64,000 bases of DNA from Mesorhizobium sp. M00.F.Ca.ET.216.01.1.1 (GCF_004010325.2 NZ_SADR02000003.1:1-64000), one strand, 5' to 3'. Shown: positions 1-8,178, counted from the first letter of the stretch. Made by a program: numbers and translations. The notes: generated by a model from the letters alone, not told the origin.

Positions 1-364
1 TGCCGCGCGAGGTCTTGCCGTCGATGGCCACCAGCGCTGGCGCGTCCGGACGCATCGCCGTCGCCCAGGACTGGAAGCAGTTCGCAAACAGCCCCGGATC
101 GATCCGGTTCATCAGCAACCGCAGCCAACGCGAACCCGGAACCCCGTGATGATAGGGCAGGAAACGGCGCAGGAAGGCCACATTGTCCTCGCCCCAATCG
201 GCGATGTCCTCGAAATCATCGCCCGCCGCGATGGTGCCGCAAACCACCAGCAGCAGAACCTCAGACAGAGGATGCGCCACCCGCCACCCCTCCCGGTCAT
301 CCTCGATCAGGGCGAAATGGTCCAGCAACAGCCGCAGACGCGGCTTCTCGGCAGTCTCAGGCAT
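1..364 (-). CDS. ISAs1-family transposase, N-terminal part (cut by window edge)
   Basis: The minus strand is open from an ATG at 364 to the left edge, giving about 121 residues with no stop. The protein begins MPETAEKPRLRLLLDHF and has the N-terminal domain of ISAs1/H-repeat transposases: a helical region, then LSEVLLLVVCGTIAAGDDF, FEDIADWGEDN and HGVPGSRWLR. At the edge it reads VAIDGKTSRG, the conserved segment that carries the first catalytic Asp of the DDE nuclease. Family members are about 370 residues, so some two thirds lie outside the window. I could not identify the terminal inverted repeat, which should lie between 365 and about 540. Whether the copy is intact cannot be told. Confidence 0.85.
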   Translation of the reverse strand, partial: MPETAEKPRLRLLLDHFALIEDDREGWRVAHPLSEVLLLVVCGTIAAGDDFEDIADWGEDNVAFLRRFLPYHHGVPGSRWLRLLMNRIDPGLFANCFQSWATAMRPDAPALVAIDGKTSRG

Positions 365-574
365 GGCGGTGCTCTCCGAATCAACGCCACCAACAGAATC
401 AGAACCGTCGCAATCCCGAAACCGCCGTTAACCCGAGTTCAATGCCGTGGCATGTCTCCCAAAAACATTGCGAAAAGGCAACAGAGTGGTTATATACGCA
501 GCGAATTTCCCATTTTGGTGGCTTAAACCACCGCCCGCGCGGGAACGCGGGCGAACGAGAAGGATTTTTTGAAA

Positions 575-1267
575 ATGGCCAATACGCTGCTGATGCCCAA
601 GGCGACCGCCGTCTGGCTGGTCGACAATACCGCACTCTCCTTCGAGCAGATCGCGCAGTTTTGCGGGCTGCATCCGCTTGAGGTCAAGGCGATTGCCGAC
701 GGTGAATCAGCGCAAGGCATCAAGGGCATGGACCCGATCATGACCGGCCAGTTGACCCGCGACGAGATCGCGCGCGCCGAGAAGGACCCGAACCATCGGC
801 TGAAGCTGTCCGACCCCAAGGTGCGGGTGCCGGAATCCAAGCGCAAGGGGCCGCGCTACACGCCGCTGTCGAAGCGCCAGGATCGGCCCAATGCCATCTT
901 GTGGCTGGTGCGCAACCATCCCGAGCTCAAGGACGCGCAGATTGCGCGCCTGGTCGGCACGACCAAATCGACGATCGACCAGATCCGTGATCGCAAGCAC
1001 TGGAATTCGGCCAATCTGCAGCCGATGGACCCGGTGACGCTGGGCCTTACGTCGCAGATCGACCTCGACATGGAAGTCAACCGTGCCTCGCGCGGCCGCG
1101 AGCAGGCACAGCCGACTGGCGACACGCTGCTGCCGGCGGCACTGACTGAACGGCTGGTGCCGGCGCCGGAGAAGCCCAAGGACGAGGACGCGGAACTCGA
1201 CGCCAACGCCGTTTTCGCCAAGCTGTCGGCGCTGAAGTCGAAGGACAAGGATAGCGACGAGGAGTAA
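575..1267 (+). CDS. trcR: DUF1013 protein, cell cycle transcriptional regulator TrcR
   Basis: The 230-residue product begins MANTLLMPKATAVWLVDNTA, typical of DUF1013/TrcR proteins of alphaproteobacteria. TrcR is reported as a cell-cycle transcription regulator acting with the CtrA/GcrA/CcrM network. The N-terminal 80 residues have a helix-turn-helix look (FEQIAQFCGLHPLEVKAIADGE), and a second such motif follows (DAQIARLVGTTKSTIDQIRDR). The C-terminal tail is acidic and lysine-rich. A TTG six bases upstream (569) is in frame, but the AAGGA at 559-563 fits the ATG at 575 better. The gene stands alone and ends at a strong hairpin terminator. Confidence 0.85.
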   Translation: MANTLLMPKATAVWLVDNTALSFEQIAQFCGLHPLEVKAIADGESAQGIKGMDPIMTGQLTRDEIARAEKDPNHRLKLSDPKVRVPESKRKGPRYTPLSKRQDRPNAILWLVRNHPELKDAQIARLVGTTKSTIDQIRDRKHWNSANLQPMDPVTLGLTSQIDLDMEVNRASRGREQAQPTGDTLLPAALTERLVPAPEKPKDEDAELDANAVFAKLSALKSKDKDSDEE

Positions 1268-1284
1268 GTTCTCGGCAGCCCAAT

Positions 1285-1313
1285 AAAAAAGCCCGCTTCG
1301 AGCGGGCTTTTTT
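1285..1313. terminator. Bidirectional rho-independent terminator
   Basis: An A6 run, the stem GCCCGCT / AGCGGGC with a short loop, and a T6 run make a symmetrical hairpin between the convergent trcR and WYL-regulator genes. It can end transcription from both sides. Confidence 0.9.
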
Positions 1314-1328
1314 ATAAGATCTCCTGGT

Positions 1329-2048
1329 TTATGTTCGCGCCGCCCGGTCCGGCGCCATGCCATAATCCTCGCTGCGCTCCACCGCTCGATAGAAGTCGGC
1401 GAGCTGCTTGCCGCGTTCCGGCTTGAAGGTGCGGCCGGCGATGACCACCGAGGCGATGCGATCGATGCGGAACGCGCGGAAATCGTCGCGCATCTCGCAC
1501 CAGGCGACCAGCGTCCACACCTTGCCCCAGAACCAAAGGCCCAACGGCCTGATGTCGCGCGCAGTGCCGCGGCCGGCCTCGTCGGAATAGTCGATGGTCA
1601 GCACCTGGCGCTTTTCGATGGCGCGCTCGATAAGGTCGATCGCCTCGCGGGCGGCGTCGCTCACCACCCACATCGGCGTGTGGATCTCGGTGCGGGCGAT
1701 GCGGTCCTTTTCGGCATCGGGCAGCACGGCGCCGATCTTGACCAGCGCCTCATCGGCGGCCCGTGCCATGGCGGCGCCGCCAAAGGCGCGCACCATGCGG
1801 GCGCCGGCGACCAGCGCGACGATCTCGTCACGCGTGAACATCAGCGGTGGAAGGTCGAAGCCCTCCCTCATCATGTAACCGACGCCGGCCTCGCCGTCGA
1901 TCGGGACACCGGTCGACTGCAGGTCGGCGATGTCGCGGTAGATGGTTCGCTCGGAAACCTCGAGCCACGTGCCCAGCTTCTGGGCAGTGACCAGACGGCC
2001 ACCGCGCAGATGCTGCACGATCTGGAAAAGCCTGTCGGCGCGGCGCAT
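1329..2048 (-). CDS. HTH/WYL-domain transcriptional regulator (YafY/DeoR-like)
   Basis: The 239-residue protein has an N-terminal winged HTH of the HTH_11 type (residues 1-60; RADRLFQIVQHLRGG, VSERTIYRDIADLQ). A WYL domain follows at about 140-215 (LTIDYSDEAGRGTARDIRPL, WTLVAWCEMRDDFRAFRIDRI). WYL regulators sense small ligands and usually control neighbouring genes. It is the third gene of a minus-strand operon after the VOC gene (2492-2857) and a hypothetical gene (2067-2477), with short gaps. Two copies of a CTGACA-N6-TGTCAG palindrome, one before this operon and one before the DUF1127-like gene, are its likely operators. If so, it regulates itself. Confidence 0.85.
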   Translation of the reverse strand: MRRADRLFQIVQHLRGGRLVTAQKLGTWLEVSERTIYRDIADLQSTGVPIDGEAGVGYMMREGFDLPPLMFTRDEIVALVAGARMVRAFGGAAMARAADEALVKIGAVLPDAEKDRIARTEIHTPMWVVSDAAREAIDLIERAIEKRQVLTIDYSDEAGRGTARDIRPLGLWFWGKVWTLVAWCEMRDDFRAFRIDRIASVVIAGRTFKPERGKQLADFYRAVERSEDYGMAPDRAART

Positions 2049-2066
2049 CGTATGGTCCCTCGGCGT

Positions 2067-2477
2067 CTATGGTTCCAGCCCTTCGCGCTTGCGCTGCGCG
2101 GCGACAAATGCCGCGCCGAAGGGCGATTTCCTCGTGGTCGGCGTCTTCGCGTCCAGTACCCGCCAGACCGGTGCAATCCCGCTCGGCGTCATGCCGCGCT
2201 CGAGATCCTCGTTGGCGGCCTCGGCGACGGTGCGCAGATGATAGCCGATGGTGACCGGGCATGTCACTTCGGCACCGTGCTCAATGGCGAGCGCGGTGCG
2301 CAATGCGCGGGCATCCATGTCCACGCCCTCCGGGATGGAACGAATGAAATCATCGACCTGCCGCGCCGTCGGCACCAGCATCGGCTGGCCTTCGACGACG
2401 TCGGCGAAAGTGTGCGGCGACGTCTTTATGCCGTTGATGCCTGGCGTGTTCAGCCAGTCGTTCCAGCTTTTCACCAT
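2067..2477 (-). CDS. Conserved hypothetical protein in VOC-WYL operon
   Basis: The 136-residue protein begins MVKSWNDWLNTPGINGIKTS. The start at 2477 is chosen because longer readings run into the upstream VOC gene, which ends at 2492. The C-terminal half (RALRTALAIEHGAEVTCPVT, IGYHLRTVAEAANE, IAPVWRVLD) recalls the winged-helix DNA-binding part of O6-alkylguanine transferases, but I see no PCHR active-site motif. Any alkyltransferase-like role is a weak inference. It sits 14 bases after the VOC stop and 18 before the WYL start, so the three genes are almost surely one transcript. Confidence 0.7.
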   Translation of the reverse strand: MVKSWNDWLNTPGINGIKTSPHTFADVVEGQPMLVPTARQVDDFIRSIPEGVDMDARALRTALAIEHGAEVTCPVTIGYHLRTVAEAANEDLERGMTPSGIAPVWRVLDAKTPTTRKSPFGAAFVAAQRKREGLEP

Positions 2478-2491
2478 GCGAACTGTTCCAC

Positions 2492-2857
2492 CTAAACAAA
2501 AAGGCCGAAACTGTTGCCGTCCGGGTCGAGGCAATAGGCGAACTTGCCGGCCGGGATGGAGATCGCCGGCGGGACGACCTGGCCGCCATTCTGCCTCACC
2601 CGTTCCATGGCATCCTCGATCGGTGCGGCGACCGAAAGATGGATGGTCGGGCCGGTTCCGGGAGCCGCTGGTTTTCCGGGGTAGATATGCCCGGAGGCCA
2701 TCTGGTCCTGCGCGGCGAACATCGCCATCGGGTTTGGGCCGCTCTCCTCCAGCACGAGTTCGTTCTGGAGCACCGATGCATAGAAGGCGCGCGCCCGATC
2801 CATGTCGGTGACAGGAATTTCAAACCAGGCTGAGGCTTTTGCAGAAATGAAGGCCAT
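2492..2857 (-). CDS. VOC-family protein (glyoxalase/bleomycin-resistance fold)
   Basis: The 121-residue single VOC domain begins MAFISAKASAWFEIPVTDMD and ends PAGKFAYCLDPDGNSFGLFV. The paired half-motifs of the fold are visible (FEIPVTDMDRARAFYASVL; GPTIHLSVAAPIEDAMERV; LDPDGNSFG). Members bind a metal ion and act on small reactive substrates; the substrate here is unknown. The start at 2857 has the Shine-Dalgarno AGGAGAAAG just upstream; an in-frame start at 2881 lacks one. It is the first gene of the VOC / hypothetical / WYL-regulator operon and has a CTGACA-N6-TGTCAG operator 40 bases upstream. Confidence 0.8.
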   Translation of the reverse strand: MAFISAKASAWFEIPVTDMDRARAFYASVLQNELVLEESGPNPMAMFAAQDQMASGHIYPGKPAAPGTGPTIHLSVAAPIEDAMERVRQNGGQVVPPAISIPAGKFAYCLDPDGNSFGLFV

Positions 2858-2893
2858 ATCTTTCTCCTGACGCTGCTGCACTATTGCACGCTG

Positions 2894-2917
2894 CTCCTGA
2901 CAACATACTGTCAGGAG
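2894..2917. promoter_or_regulatory. Operator palindrome, copy 1 (CTGACA-N6-TGTCAG)
   Basis: CTCCTGACA (2894-2902) and TGTCAGGAG (2909-2917) are a perfect 9-base inverted repeat around ACATAC. It overlaps the stop codon of the PfpI-like gene and lies 40 bases upstream of the VOC-WYL operon start. The same core with the same 6-base spacing recurs at 3800-3817, arguing for a protein-binding site rather than only a terminator hairpin. Confidence 0.7.
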
Positions 2918-3507
2918 GCTTCAGCATATTCCCGGGCGAAAAGCATACGCATCTGTGCAAAGTCGCCACTTCTTTCCGGATCCGGATAGAGCGTCCTCAG
3001 ACAGGCAAGAGCGAAAGTGCCCGGGGCTGAGCCTGGCGCGGACACAATGCGACGGTCGGCGACGGCATAGGGCACGTCCTGGTAGTTCTGGGCGCCTGGG
3101 TAACCCGGCTCTTTTGCGCTGATCCAGTCGCGACCGTTGCTGGTGTGTCTGACATCCTTGAACAAGCCGGCGCGCGCCAGCGCCAACGTGCCGGCGCAAA
3201 TGCCGCCGGCCACGCCGCCGCGTGCGGCGACCGCAGTCAGCAGTCCGGATATGTCCGGCGGCGCATCACCGGCCCACTCGTCGGAGCCGATGACGGCTAT
3301 CGCGTCAAGATCGGCGTTCTCGCCGACCTCGGCGGAGCGATCCGGTGTCAGCAGAAATCCACTGGCCGAGGTCACCGGCTTGCCGTCAGGCGTCAGCGAT
3401 ACGGCGCGGGCGCCGAACCATTCGACGGCCGATGCCGCCAGCAGGCCGTATTCCCAGTCGGCGAAGCGATCGATGAAAAGGACACCGATGGTTTTTTGCT
3501 CCGGCAT
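2911..3507 (-). CDS. DJ-1/PfpI-family protein (class I glutamine amidotransferase-like)
   Basis: The protein has 198 residues from the ATG at 3507, which has GGAG six bases upstream; an ATG at 3519 is also possible but its GGGAG abuts the start. The PfpI fold is plain: IGVLFIDRFADWEYGLLAAS with the conserved acidic residue near 19, and the nucleophile elbow AGGICAGTLALARAGLF with Cys104. DJ-1/PfpI proteins include chaperones, glyoxalases III and amidases; which activity this one has is not clear. It lies 80 bases after the DUF1127-like gene on the same strand and may be co-transcribed from the promoter with operator copy 2. Confidence 0.8.
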   Translation of the reverse strand: MPEQKTIGVLFIDRFADWEYGLLAASAVEWFGARAVSLTPDGKPVTSASGFLLTPDRSAEVGENADLDAIAVIGSDEWAGDAPPDISGLLTAVAARGGVAGGICAGTLALARAGLFKDVRHTSNGRDWISAKEPGYPGAQNYQDVPYAVADRRIVSAPGSAPGTFALACLRTLYPDPERSGDFAQMRMLFAREYAEAS

Positions 3508-3586
3508 TCCCTGCTCCATCTCCCGCCGCTTCTAGATGTGGGCGAAGCCACGTTCGCATCCAAGTGCTGCCCGCGAAGAAATCACC

Positions 3587-3754
3587 CTAGCGGTCGTTCC
3601 TGCGGCCATTGGCGTAATTATCCGGCCAACCGATGTCCTTGCGGATGCTCGGCGGCAATGCATTCAAGAAGCGCTCGGTACGAATCTCGTTGCGCATTGT
3701 CCGGATCTTGCCGACATAGTGCTGCACGTTACGCAGAATGGTAAAACCGGTCAT
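3587..3754 (-). CDS. Small DUF1127-like protein
   Basis: The 55-residue protein starts at 3754 ([20 protein letters not shown]) with a good GGAGACC ribosome site. The segment [19 protein letters not shown] resembles the C-terminal half of DUF1127 proteins (LRELxDRxLxDIGL-like). DUF1127 proteins are short arginine-rich proteins of alphaproteobacteria, some of them RNA-binding and linked to phosphate or stress responses. A CTGACA-N6-TGTCAG palindrome lies 46 bases upstream, shared with the VOC-WYL operon. Confidence 0.65.
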   Translation of the reverse strand: MTGFTILRNVQHYVGKIRTMRNEIRTERFLNALPPSIRKDIGWPDNYANGRRNDR

Positions 3755-3799
3755 GGCTGGTCTCCTCTCTTTCGATGGAGACACTATCGCATACCCCTA

Positions 3800-3820
3800 C
3801 TGACAGCAGTCTGTCAGGAG
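3800..3820. promoter_or_regulatory. Operator palindrome, copy 2 (CTGACA-N6-TGTCAG)
   Basis: CTGACAG (3800-3806) and CTGTCAG (3811-3817), followed by GAG, repeat the core of the element at 2894-2917 with identical 6-base spacing. It lies upstream of the DUF1127-like and PfpI-like genes on the minus strand and is the only feature I see in the 309-base gap 3755-4063 before the ring-cleaving VOC gene on the plus strand. Confidence 0.7.
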
Positions 3821-4063
3821 GATGCGGGGCCTTCGACAACCTTGCCGATCCCCGCCCGCCGATGGCGGAAGGCAGCCTTCGAGATGGCTTCCTATCGTGC
3901 CAGCATCATGTTTCAGGGAACGCCGATTGTTCACTGTTTTGCGGCAGTCGGAGATCGTTCAGCATTCCGCGACGGACTGTCGGAATTCGCCGCCTTCAGC
4001 CAAAGGGCAAGTGTTCTGATATTGGAGGTGAATGATTTTTCGAAAAAAAACAGGGAGACGACT

Positions 4064-5017
4064 ATGAGCCTGCAACTGACAGGGATTCATCATCTCACCG
4101 CTATCACCGCGAATGCGCCTGGAAATCTTCGCTTCTACACGAGGACCCTGGGGCTGCGGCTGGTCAAGAAGACAGTCAACCAGGACGACACCAGCGCCTA
4201 TCACCTTTTCTACGCCGACGCAGAGGCGACGCCCGGAACCGACCTTACCTTCTTCGATTGGCCGGTCGGGCGAGAACGGCGCGGCACCCAAAGCATTGTC
4301 CGCACAAGCCTCAGGGTCGGCAGCCCCAAGAGCCTTGCCTGGTGGAAGGAGCGCCTGACCGGCGAGAGCATCGCGACTGGAGAGGTGGGCGACATCGGCG
4401 GTTACCAGTCACTGGATTTCGAGGACCCAGAGGGCCAGCGTCTGCGCCTCGTCAGCGATGGCGGCAAGGGCGACAGCCATGCCTGGGCTCAAAGCCCGGT
4501 TCCGGCCGAGCATCAGATACGCGGGCTCGGACCCATCGTGATCAGCGTTCCCGACATCACCAACACTGAAGCCGTGCTGACCCATGTGATGAACATGCGC
4601 AAGGCGCGGGAATACGCCTCGCCGGATGGCGAAGGCCTGGTTCATGTCTTCGAAATGGGCGAAGGTGGACCGGCGGCGGAACTTCATGTCGCGGTGCAGC
4701 GTGGCCTTGCGCCGGCACGGCAAGGCGCCGGGGCAGTCCACCACGTCGCATTCAGGGCGCCGGACCAGAAAACGCTGCATCAATGGACGGCGCGGCTGGC
4801 CGAGTTTCGTCTGCCGTCAAGCGGCGAGGTCGAGCGATACTACTTCCGCTCGCTCTATTTCCGTGAGCCGAACGGCATATTGTTCGAGATCGCCACCGAC
4901 GGGCCGGGGTTCACTGCCGACGAGCCGCTGGAAACGCTGGGCGAGAGGCTGGCCCTGCCACCGTTCCTCGAACCGAATCGGGCCGCGATCGAGGCCGGCC
5001 TCAAGCCGCTGGCTTAG
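4064..5017 (+). CDS. Ring-cleaving dioxygenase-like VOC protein (MhqO/LinE type)
   Basis: The 317-residue protein has two VOC modules: residues 1-125 ([40 protein letters not shown]) and about 150-310 ([30 protein letters not shown]). His8 of GIHH, the HHVAF His and the Glu of ILFEIA are the usual metal ligands. Family members (MhqO, MhqE, PcpA/LinE-like) are hydroquinone-type extradiol dioxygenases; the real substrate is unknown. The start at 4064 has GGGAG upstream; the frame is open further 5' but without homology. A paralogue begins at 63455. It faces away from the WYL-controlled block and may share its regulation, but no operator copy sits directly before it. Confidence 0.85.
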   Translation: MSLQLTGIHHLTAITANAPGNLRFYTRTLGLRLVKKTVNQDDTSAYHLFYADAEATPGTDLTFFDWPVGRERRGTQSIVRTSLRVGSPKSLAWWKERLTGESIATGEVGDIGGYQSLDFEDPEGQRLRLVSDGGKGDSHAWAQSPVPAEHQIRGLGPIVISVPDITNTEAVLTHVMNMRKAREYASPDGEGLVHVFEMGEGGPAAELHVAVQRGLAPARQGAGAVHHVAFRAPDQKTLHQWTARLAEFRLPSSGEVERYYFRSLYFREPNGILFEIATDGPGFTADEPLETLGERLALPPFLEPNRAAIEAGLKPLA

Positions 5018-5021
5018 CGCG

Positions 5022-5063
5022 CCGGCGCTATTGGCCCGGCGCTGTTGGCCCGGCGCTGTTGGC
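5022..5063 (+). repeat. Three tandem 14-base repeats
   Basis: The unit CCGGCGCTGTTGGC occurs three times head to tail (5022-5035 with one A/G change, 5036-5049, 5050-5063), right after the stop codon of the ring-cleaving VOC gene. Confidence 0.85.
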
Positions 5064-5152
5064 AAGGTCGTCGCAGTGGCCGGCAACCACAAGTCAGGGA
5101 GCGAGCGCAAGCAGCGCTTTGACAGCCGGCGGCGATGCTGGTCAAAGGCGGC

Positions 5153-5314
5153 ATGTCGAAACTCCTCGCGCTCGTCATCATCGCCATGATGGTCATTCAG
5201 CTCATCAAGCCGCTCGGCTGGCCCGGCTTGAGGCGCCGCAGCGACTTCTGGAAGCTGGCGCTGCTGGCGATGGCGGCGATTTCGATAACAGCGGTGGTCG
5301 GACATTGGGCGTAA
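5153..5314 (+). CDS. Small membrane protein, 53 residues
   Basis: The ATG at 5153 opens a 53-residue frame (MSKLLALVIIAMMVIQLIKP...GHWA). It has two hydrophobic segments (about 4-17 and 34-50) around a basic turn (GLRRRSD), a clear two-helix membrane layout. An in-frame ATG at 5135 would add six residues. Codon use matches neighbouring genes and no longer frame competes on this strand. Function unknown. It may be convergent with the SGNH hydrolase gene that ends 28 bases further on. Confidence 0.6.
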   Translation: MSKLLALVIIAMMVIQLIKPLGWPGLRRRSDFWKLALLAMAAISITAVVGHWA

Positions 5315-5341
5315 GACCGAGCCGGTGACGCGGCTTGTCGA

Positions 5342-6081
5342 TCACTCGGCGATCACCGGTCCGACGAGATGCTCGGCCCAGGCCCAGTAGCCCGCTTCCG
5401 AGGCATGAAACCCATCGGAGGCAAAGCCGGATTGGTGATCGGCAGGCGCGGTGCCGGCACGGCGCCGCGCTCGAGGCAAAGACGCTTACCCATGCGGTTC
5501 ATCTCGATGGCGCGGATTTCCAGGATCTTGCCGAGCAGCGGCGGCATTGCCGGTGCCTGGGTGAATTCCAGCACCGGCGACCATACCACGCGCGCCTCCG
5601 GCCATTTGGCGCGCAGCGCGTAGAGCAGGCCGCCAAAGTCCTTCTTGAAGCGCGGCACCGAATGAAAATTCTTGGTGTCGTTGGTGCCGATGGCGAGCAC
5701 GATATGCGTCCACGGATCGGCCGACAGATTGGGCAAGACATGGTCGCGGATCTGGCCGGAGGTCGCCGAGTTGAAGCCGGCCGCCCGCCAGCGAACGGCA
5801 CGCGCTGTCTGTCGCGAAACCAAAGCGGCCAGTTGCGCGGCGAGCCCGTTCTCGGAATTGCCGATGCCGACCGAGGCAGCAGAAGAATCGCCCAGCACCA
5901 GCAGCGAGACCGCCGGCTGCTTGCCGGCGATTTCGTGCATGACCGGACCTTGCGCGGGCAGCATGCGGGTGGTGCGGCGGCGCACGCCGAGCCCCTGCCA
6001 GACATAGAGCGGAAAGGCGAGCCAGGTGAGGAGGGCAAGAAAGCGCTGCGTCGCGATACCGTTGTGTATAGCGACGAGCAC
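5342..6081 (-). pseudogene. SGNH/GDSL hydrolase, frameshifted near its C-terminus
   Basis: From a GTG at 6081 the frame encodes a membrane-anchored SGNH hydrolase: an N-terminal hydrophobic stretch (FLALLTWLAFPLYVWQGLG), block I LLVLGDSSAASVG with the nucleophile Ser, block II GFNSATSGQIRDH and block III AIGTNDTKNF. The frame then slips near 5425-5440. The continuation PPMGFMPRKRATG is not homologous, but the next frame reads ASDGFHASEAGYWAWAEHL and ends at 5342. That holds block V with the catalytic Asp-x-x-His. A one-base insertion or two-base loss explains it. Either the gene is inactive or the base call is wrong. Confidence 0.8.
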
Positions 6082-6131
6082 TTAGCGCATGTCGGGCCGA
6101 AGGTGAACGACCTTGCAACGACTGCCTGTCG

Positions 6132-6872
6132 TTAGCGGCAACAGGCGTGCTGCATCTCGGACTTGTCTGCATATTCATCGTGCAGCCGCACCCAGTCCAT
6201 CAGGCTATGGTAAGGACCTGTCTCGTTGCGGCCCTTCGGCGTCATGTCAAGATAATGATAGGCGCCGATCAGCTGGTCGCCGCCCCTGGAGCGCGCCACG
6301 AAGGTCAGGAAAATGTCGCCTTTCTCGTCCTTGTAGAAGACGCTGGTGCCGGGAAGATCCTTCGACTTCAGCGCGCGGCGCTCGAGATTGTAGGTGGTGT
6401 CGCCAGCCGCGATCTGCTTGTCGGTGAAGGAAACCTGCATGTCGAAATTGAAGTCCGAGGCGTAAGACGACACCCAGTGGAATTTCCAACCCATGCGCTG
6501 TTTGTAGGGCAGCAGCTCGGCCAGCGGCGCCCGCGAGACCACAGCCAGTGACACATCGTGGTGTCTGAGGTGCAGGTAGGCTCCGTCAATATGGTCGGCA
6601 AGAAACGAGCAGCCTTCGCAGCGGTAGTCGGCGCCTGGCGGGAACATGAAGTGATAGACGATCAATTGGCTGTTGCCGCCAAACAGGTCGGCCAGTTTCT
6701 TCGGACCCAGTTCGGTTTCGAAGACGTAATCCTTCCTGATCTTGAGCCATGGCAATTCCCGCCGCTCAGCAGCGATACGGTCACGAAATCGCGTCAATTC
6801 CTTCTCGCGCGCCAGATGCGCCTTGTGCGCCGCGAACCAATCTTCCTGCGAAACGCTTCTGTTGTTTGGCAT
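6132..6872 (-). CDS. DUF899 thioredoxin-fold protein
   Basis: The 246-residue protein begins MPNNRSVSQEDWFAAHKAHL (start 6872, GAGGAG seven bases upstream). It matches the DUF899 family (AhpC/TSA-like fold): AHLAREKELTRFRDRIAAER, ELPWLKIRKDYVF, then YHFMFPPGADYRCEGCSFLA with the conserved CxxC, HHDVSLAVVSRAPLAELLPY, and the C-terminal TPKGRNETGPYHSLMDWVRL. The role is unknown; a redox role is inferred from the fold and the CxxC. It is transcribed separately from the fba gene upstream (7024-8049). Confidence 0.85.
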   Translation of the reverse strand: MPNNRSVSQEDWFAAHKAHLAREKELTRFRDRIAAERRELPWLKIRKDYVFETELGPKKLADLFGGNSQLIVYHFMFPPGADYRCEGCSFLADHIDGAYLHLRHHDVSLAVVSRAPLAELLPYKQRMGWKFHWVSSYASDFNFDMQVSFTDKQIAAGDTTYNLERRALKSKDLPGTSVFYKDEKGDIFLTFVARSRGGDQLIGAYHYLDMTPKGRNETGPYHSLMDWVRLHDEYADKSEMQHACCR

Positions 6873-6978
6873 GAGCCTGCTCCTCTGTTCACACAAAGGA
6901 CGTTCGGCGCCGGTAAAAGCCGACACGGGTACCGCATTTTTCAGATGCAGGATTGCGGTCGGGCCTCGCCTCAAGCGA

Positions 6979-7001
6979 GACCCGGGCACACGACCCGGGT
7001 C
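6979..7001. repeat. Inverted repeat downstream of fba
   Basis: GACCCGGG (6979-6986) and CCCGGGTC (6994-7001) form an 8-base stem just beyond the fba stop codon. There is no T run on the minus strand, so it is a weak terminator candidate at best. Confidence 0.35.
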
Positions 7002-7023
7002 CGAAGAGGAGAGAGAATTCTGC

Positions 7024-8049
7024 TCAGGCGGCCTGTTCCAGCGTCGGCTGCCATTTTCCAAGTGCCGCCAGATGGTTCATGTGCGCCCGGTGAACGAAGG
7101 CGGCCTGGCCGGCGGCTACATTTGCGGCCTTGCCGCGCCACGCCTTCTGCGCGGCCGCCTGCAGGGCGCGGCCATAGGAGAAAGTCAGCTTCCACGGATG
7201 CGGGCCGGTGGCATTGATGGCGTTGAGGTTGGCGGTCGCCTCCTCGTCCGATTGTCCACCCGACAGGAAGGCGATGCCCCCGATCGCGGCCGGCACCGTC
7301 TCGCGGAACAGCTTTATGGTCTTTTCGGCGACTTCCTCGGGATTGCTGGTCTTGCCCGATTTCTTGCCTGATATGACCATGTTCGGCTTCAGGATGGTGC
7401 CTTCGAGGACCACGCGGGCCGCATAGAGCTCGGTGTAGAGTTTTGTCAGCGTCGCCTTGCTGACCTCGTAGCAGGTGTCGATGTCGTGGGCGCCGTCCAT
7501 CAGCACCTCCGGCTCGACGATTGGCACGATGCCTGCCTCCTGGCAGAGCGCCGCATAGCGGGCCAGCGCATGGGCGTTCGAGGCGATCGAGGTGGCCGAA
7601 GGCACGCCCCTGGTGAGGTCGATGTCGATCACCGCGCGCCATTTGGCGAAGCGGGCGCCGAGCTTGTAGTAGTCGGCGAGGCGCTCGCGCAGGCCGTCGA
7701 GGCCCTCGGTGATCGTGTCGCCGGGGAAGCCGGCCAGAGGCTTGGCGCCGGTATCGACCTTGATGCCCGGGATGGCCCCGGCGGCCTTGATGATGTCGAC
7801 CAGCGGCGTGCCGTCCGCAGCCTTCTGGCGGATGGTCTCGTCGTAGAGGATGACGCCGGAGATGTACTTGCGCATCGCCTCCGTGGCGCGGAACATCATC
7901 TCGCGATAATCGCGGCGGCTGTCGGCGGTCGATTCGACGCCGATGACGTCGAAGCGTTTCTTGATGGTGCCGGAGCTTTCGTCGGCGGCCAGCAGGCCCT
8001 TGCCATCGGCCACGATCGCGGCGGCAGTGTCCTCGAGACGTTCGCTCAT
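7024..8049 (-). CDS. fba: Class I fructose-bisphosphate aldolase
   Basis: The 341-residue protein (start 8049, GGAGAAG upstream) begins MSERLEDTAAAIVADGKGLL and has the class I landmarks GLLAADESSGTIKKRF, GVILYDETIRQ, PGIKVDTGAKPL, VPIVEPEVLMDG, LEGTILKPNMVISG and GGIAFLSGGQSDEEATANLN. The Lys in ILKPNMV is the Schiff-base position. It cleaves fructose 1,6-bisphosphate in glycolysis/gluconeogenesis in the cytoplasm. It lies 129 bases after pgk on the same strand, completing the tkt-gap-pgk-fba set. Confidence 0.93.
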   Translation of the reverse strand: MSERLEDTAAAIVADGKGLLAADESSGTIKKRFDVIGVESTADSRRDYREMMFRATEAMRKYISGVILYDETIRQKAADGTPLVDIIKAAGAIPGIKVDTGAKPLAGFPGDTITEGLDGLRERLADYYKLGARFAKWRAVIDIDLTRGVPSATSIASNAHALARYAALCQEAGIVPIVEPEVLMDGAHDIDTCYEVSKATLTKLYTELYAARVVLEGTILKPNMVISGKKSGKTSNPEEVAEKTIKLFRETVPAAIGGIAFLSGGQSDEEATANLNAINATGPHPWKLTFSYGRALQAAAQKAWRGKAANVAAGQAAFVHRAHMNHLAALGKWQPTLEQAA

Positions 8050-8178
8050 TGTGCTTCTCCTGAAACGGTTGTCCGCATCCAGCAGAACACTAGAGCAAGG
8101 CACGTTCAAGTCGAACCATTCCGCCGGGAAAACGCGAATCGATTGAAACTCTCAGGCGCGCTTTTTCACGCTATCGCT

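Noticed and set aside
1680..2495. 271-codon open frame on the plus strand
   Set aside because: Opposite the WYL regulator and its neighbour, which have clear domains; no motif in the shadow.
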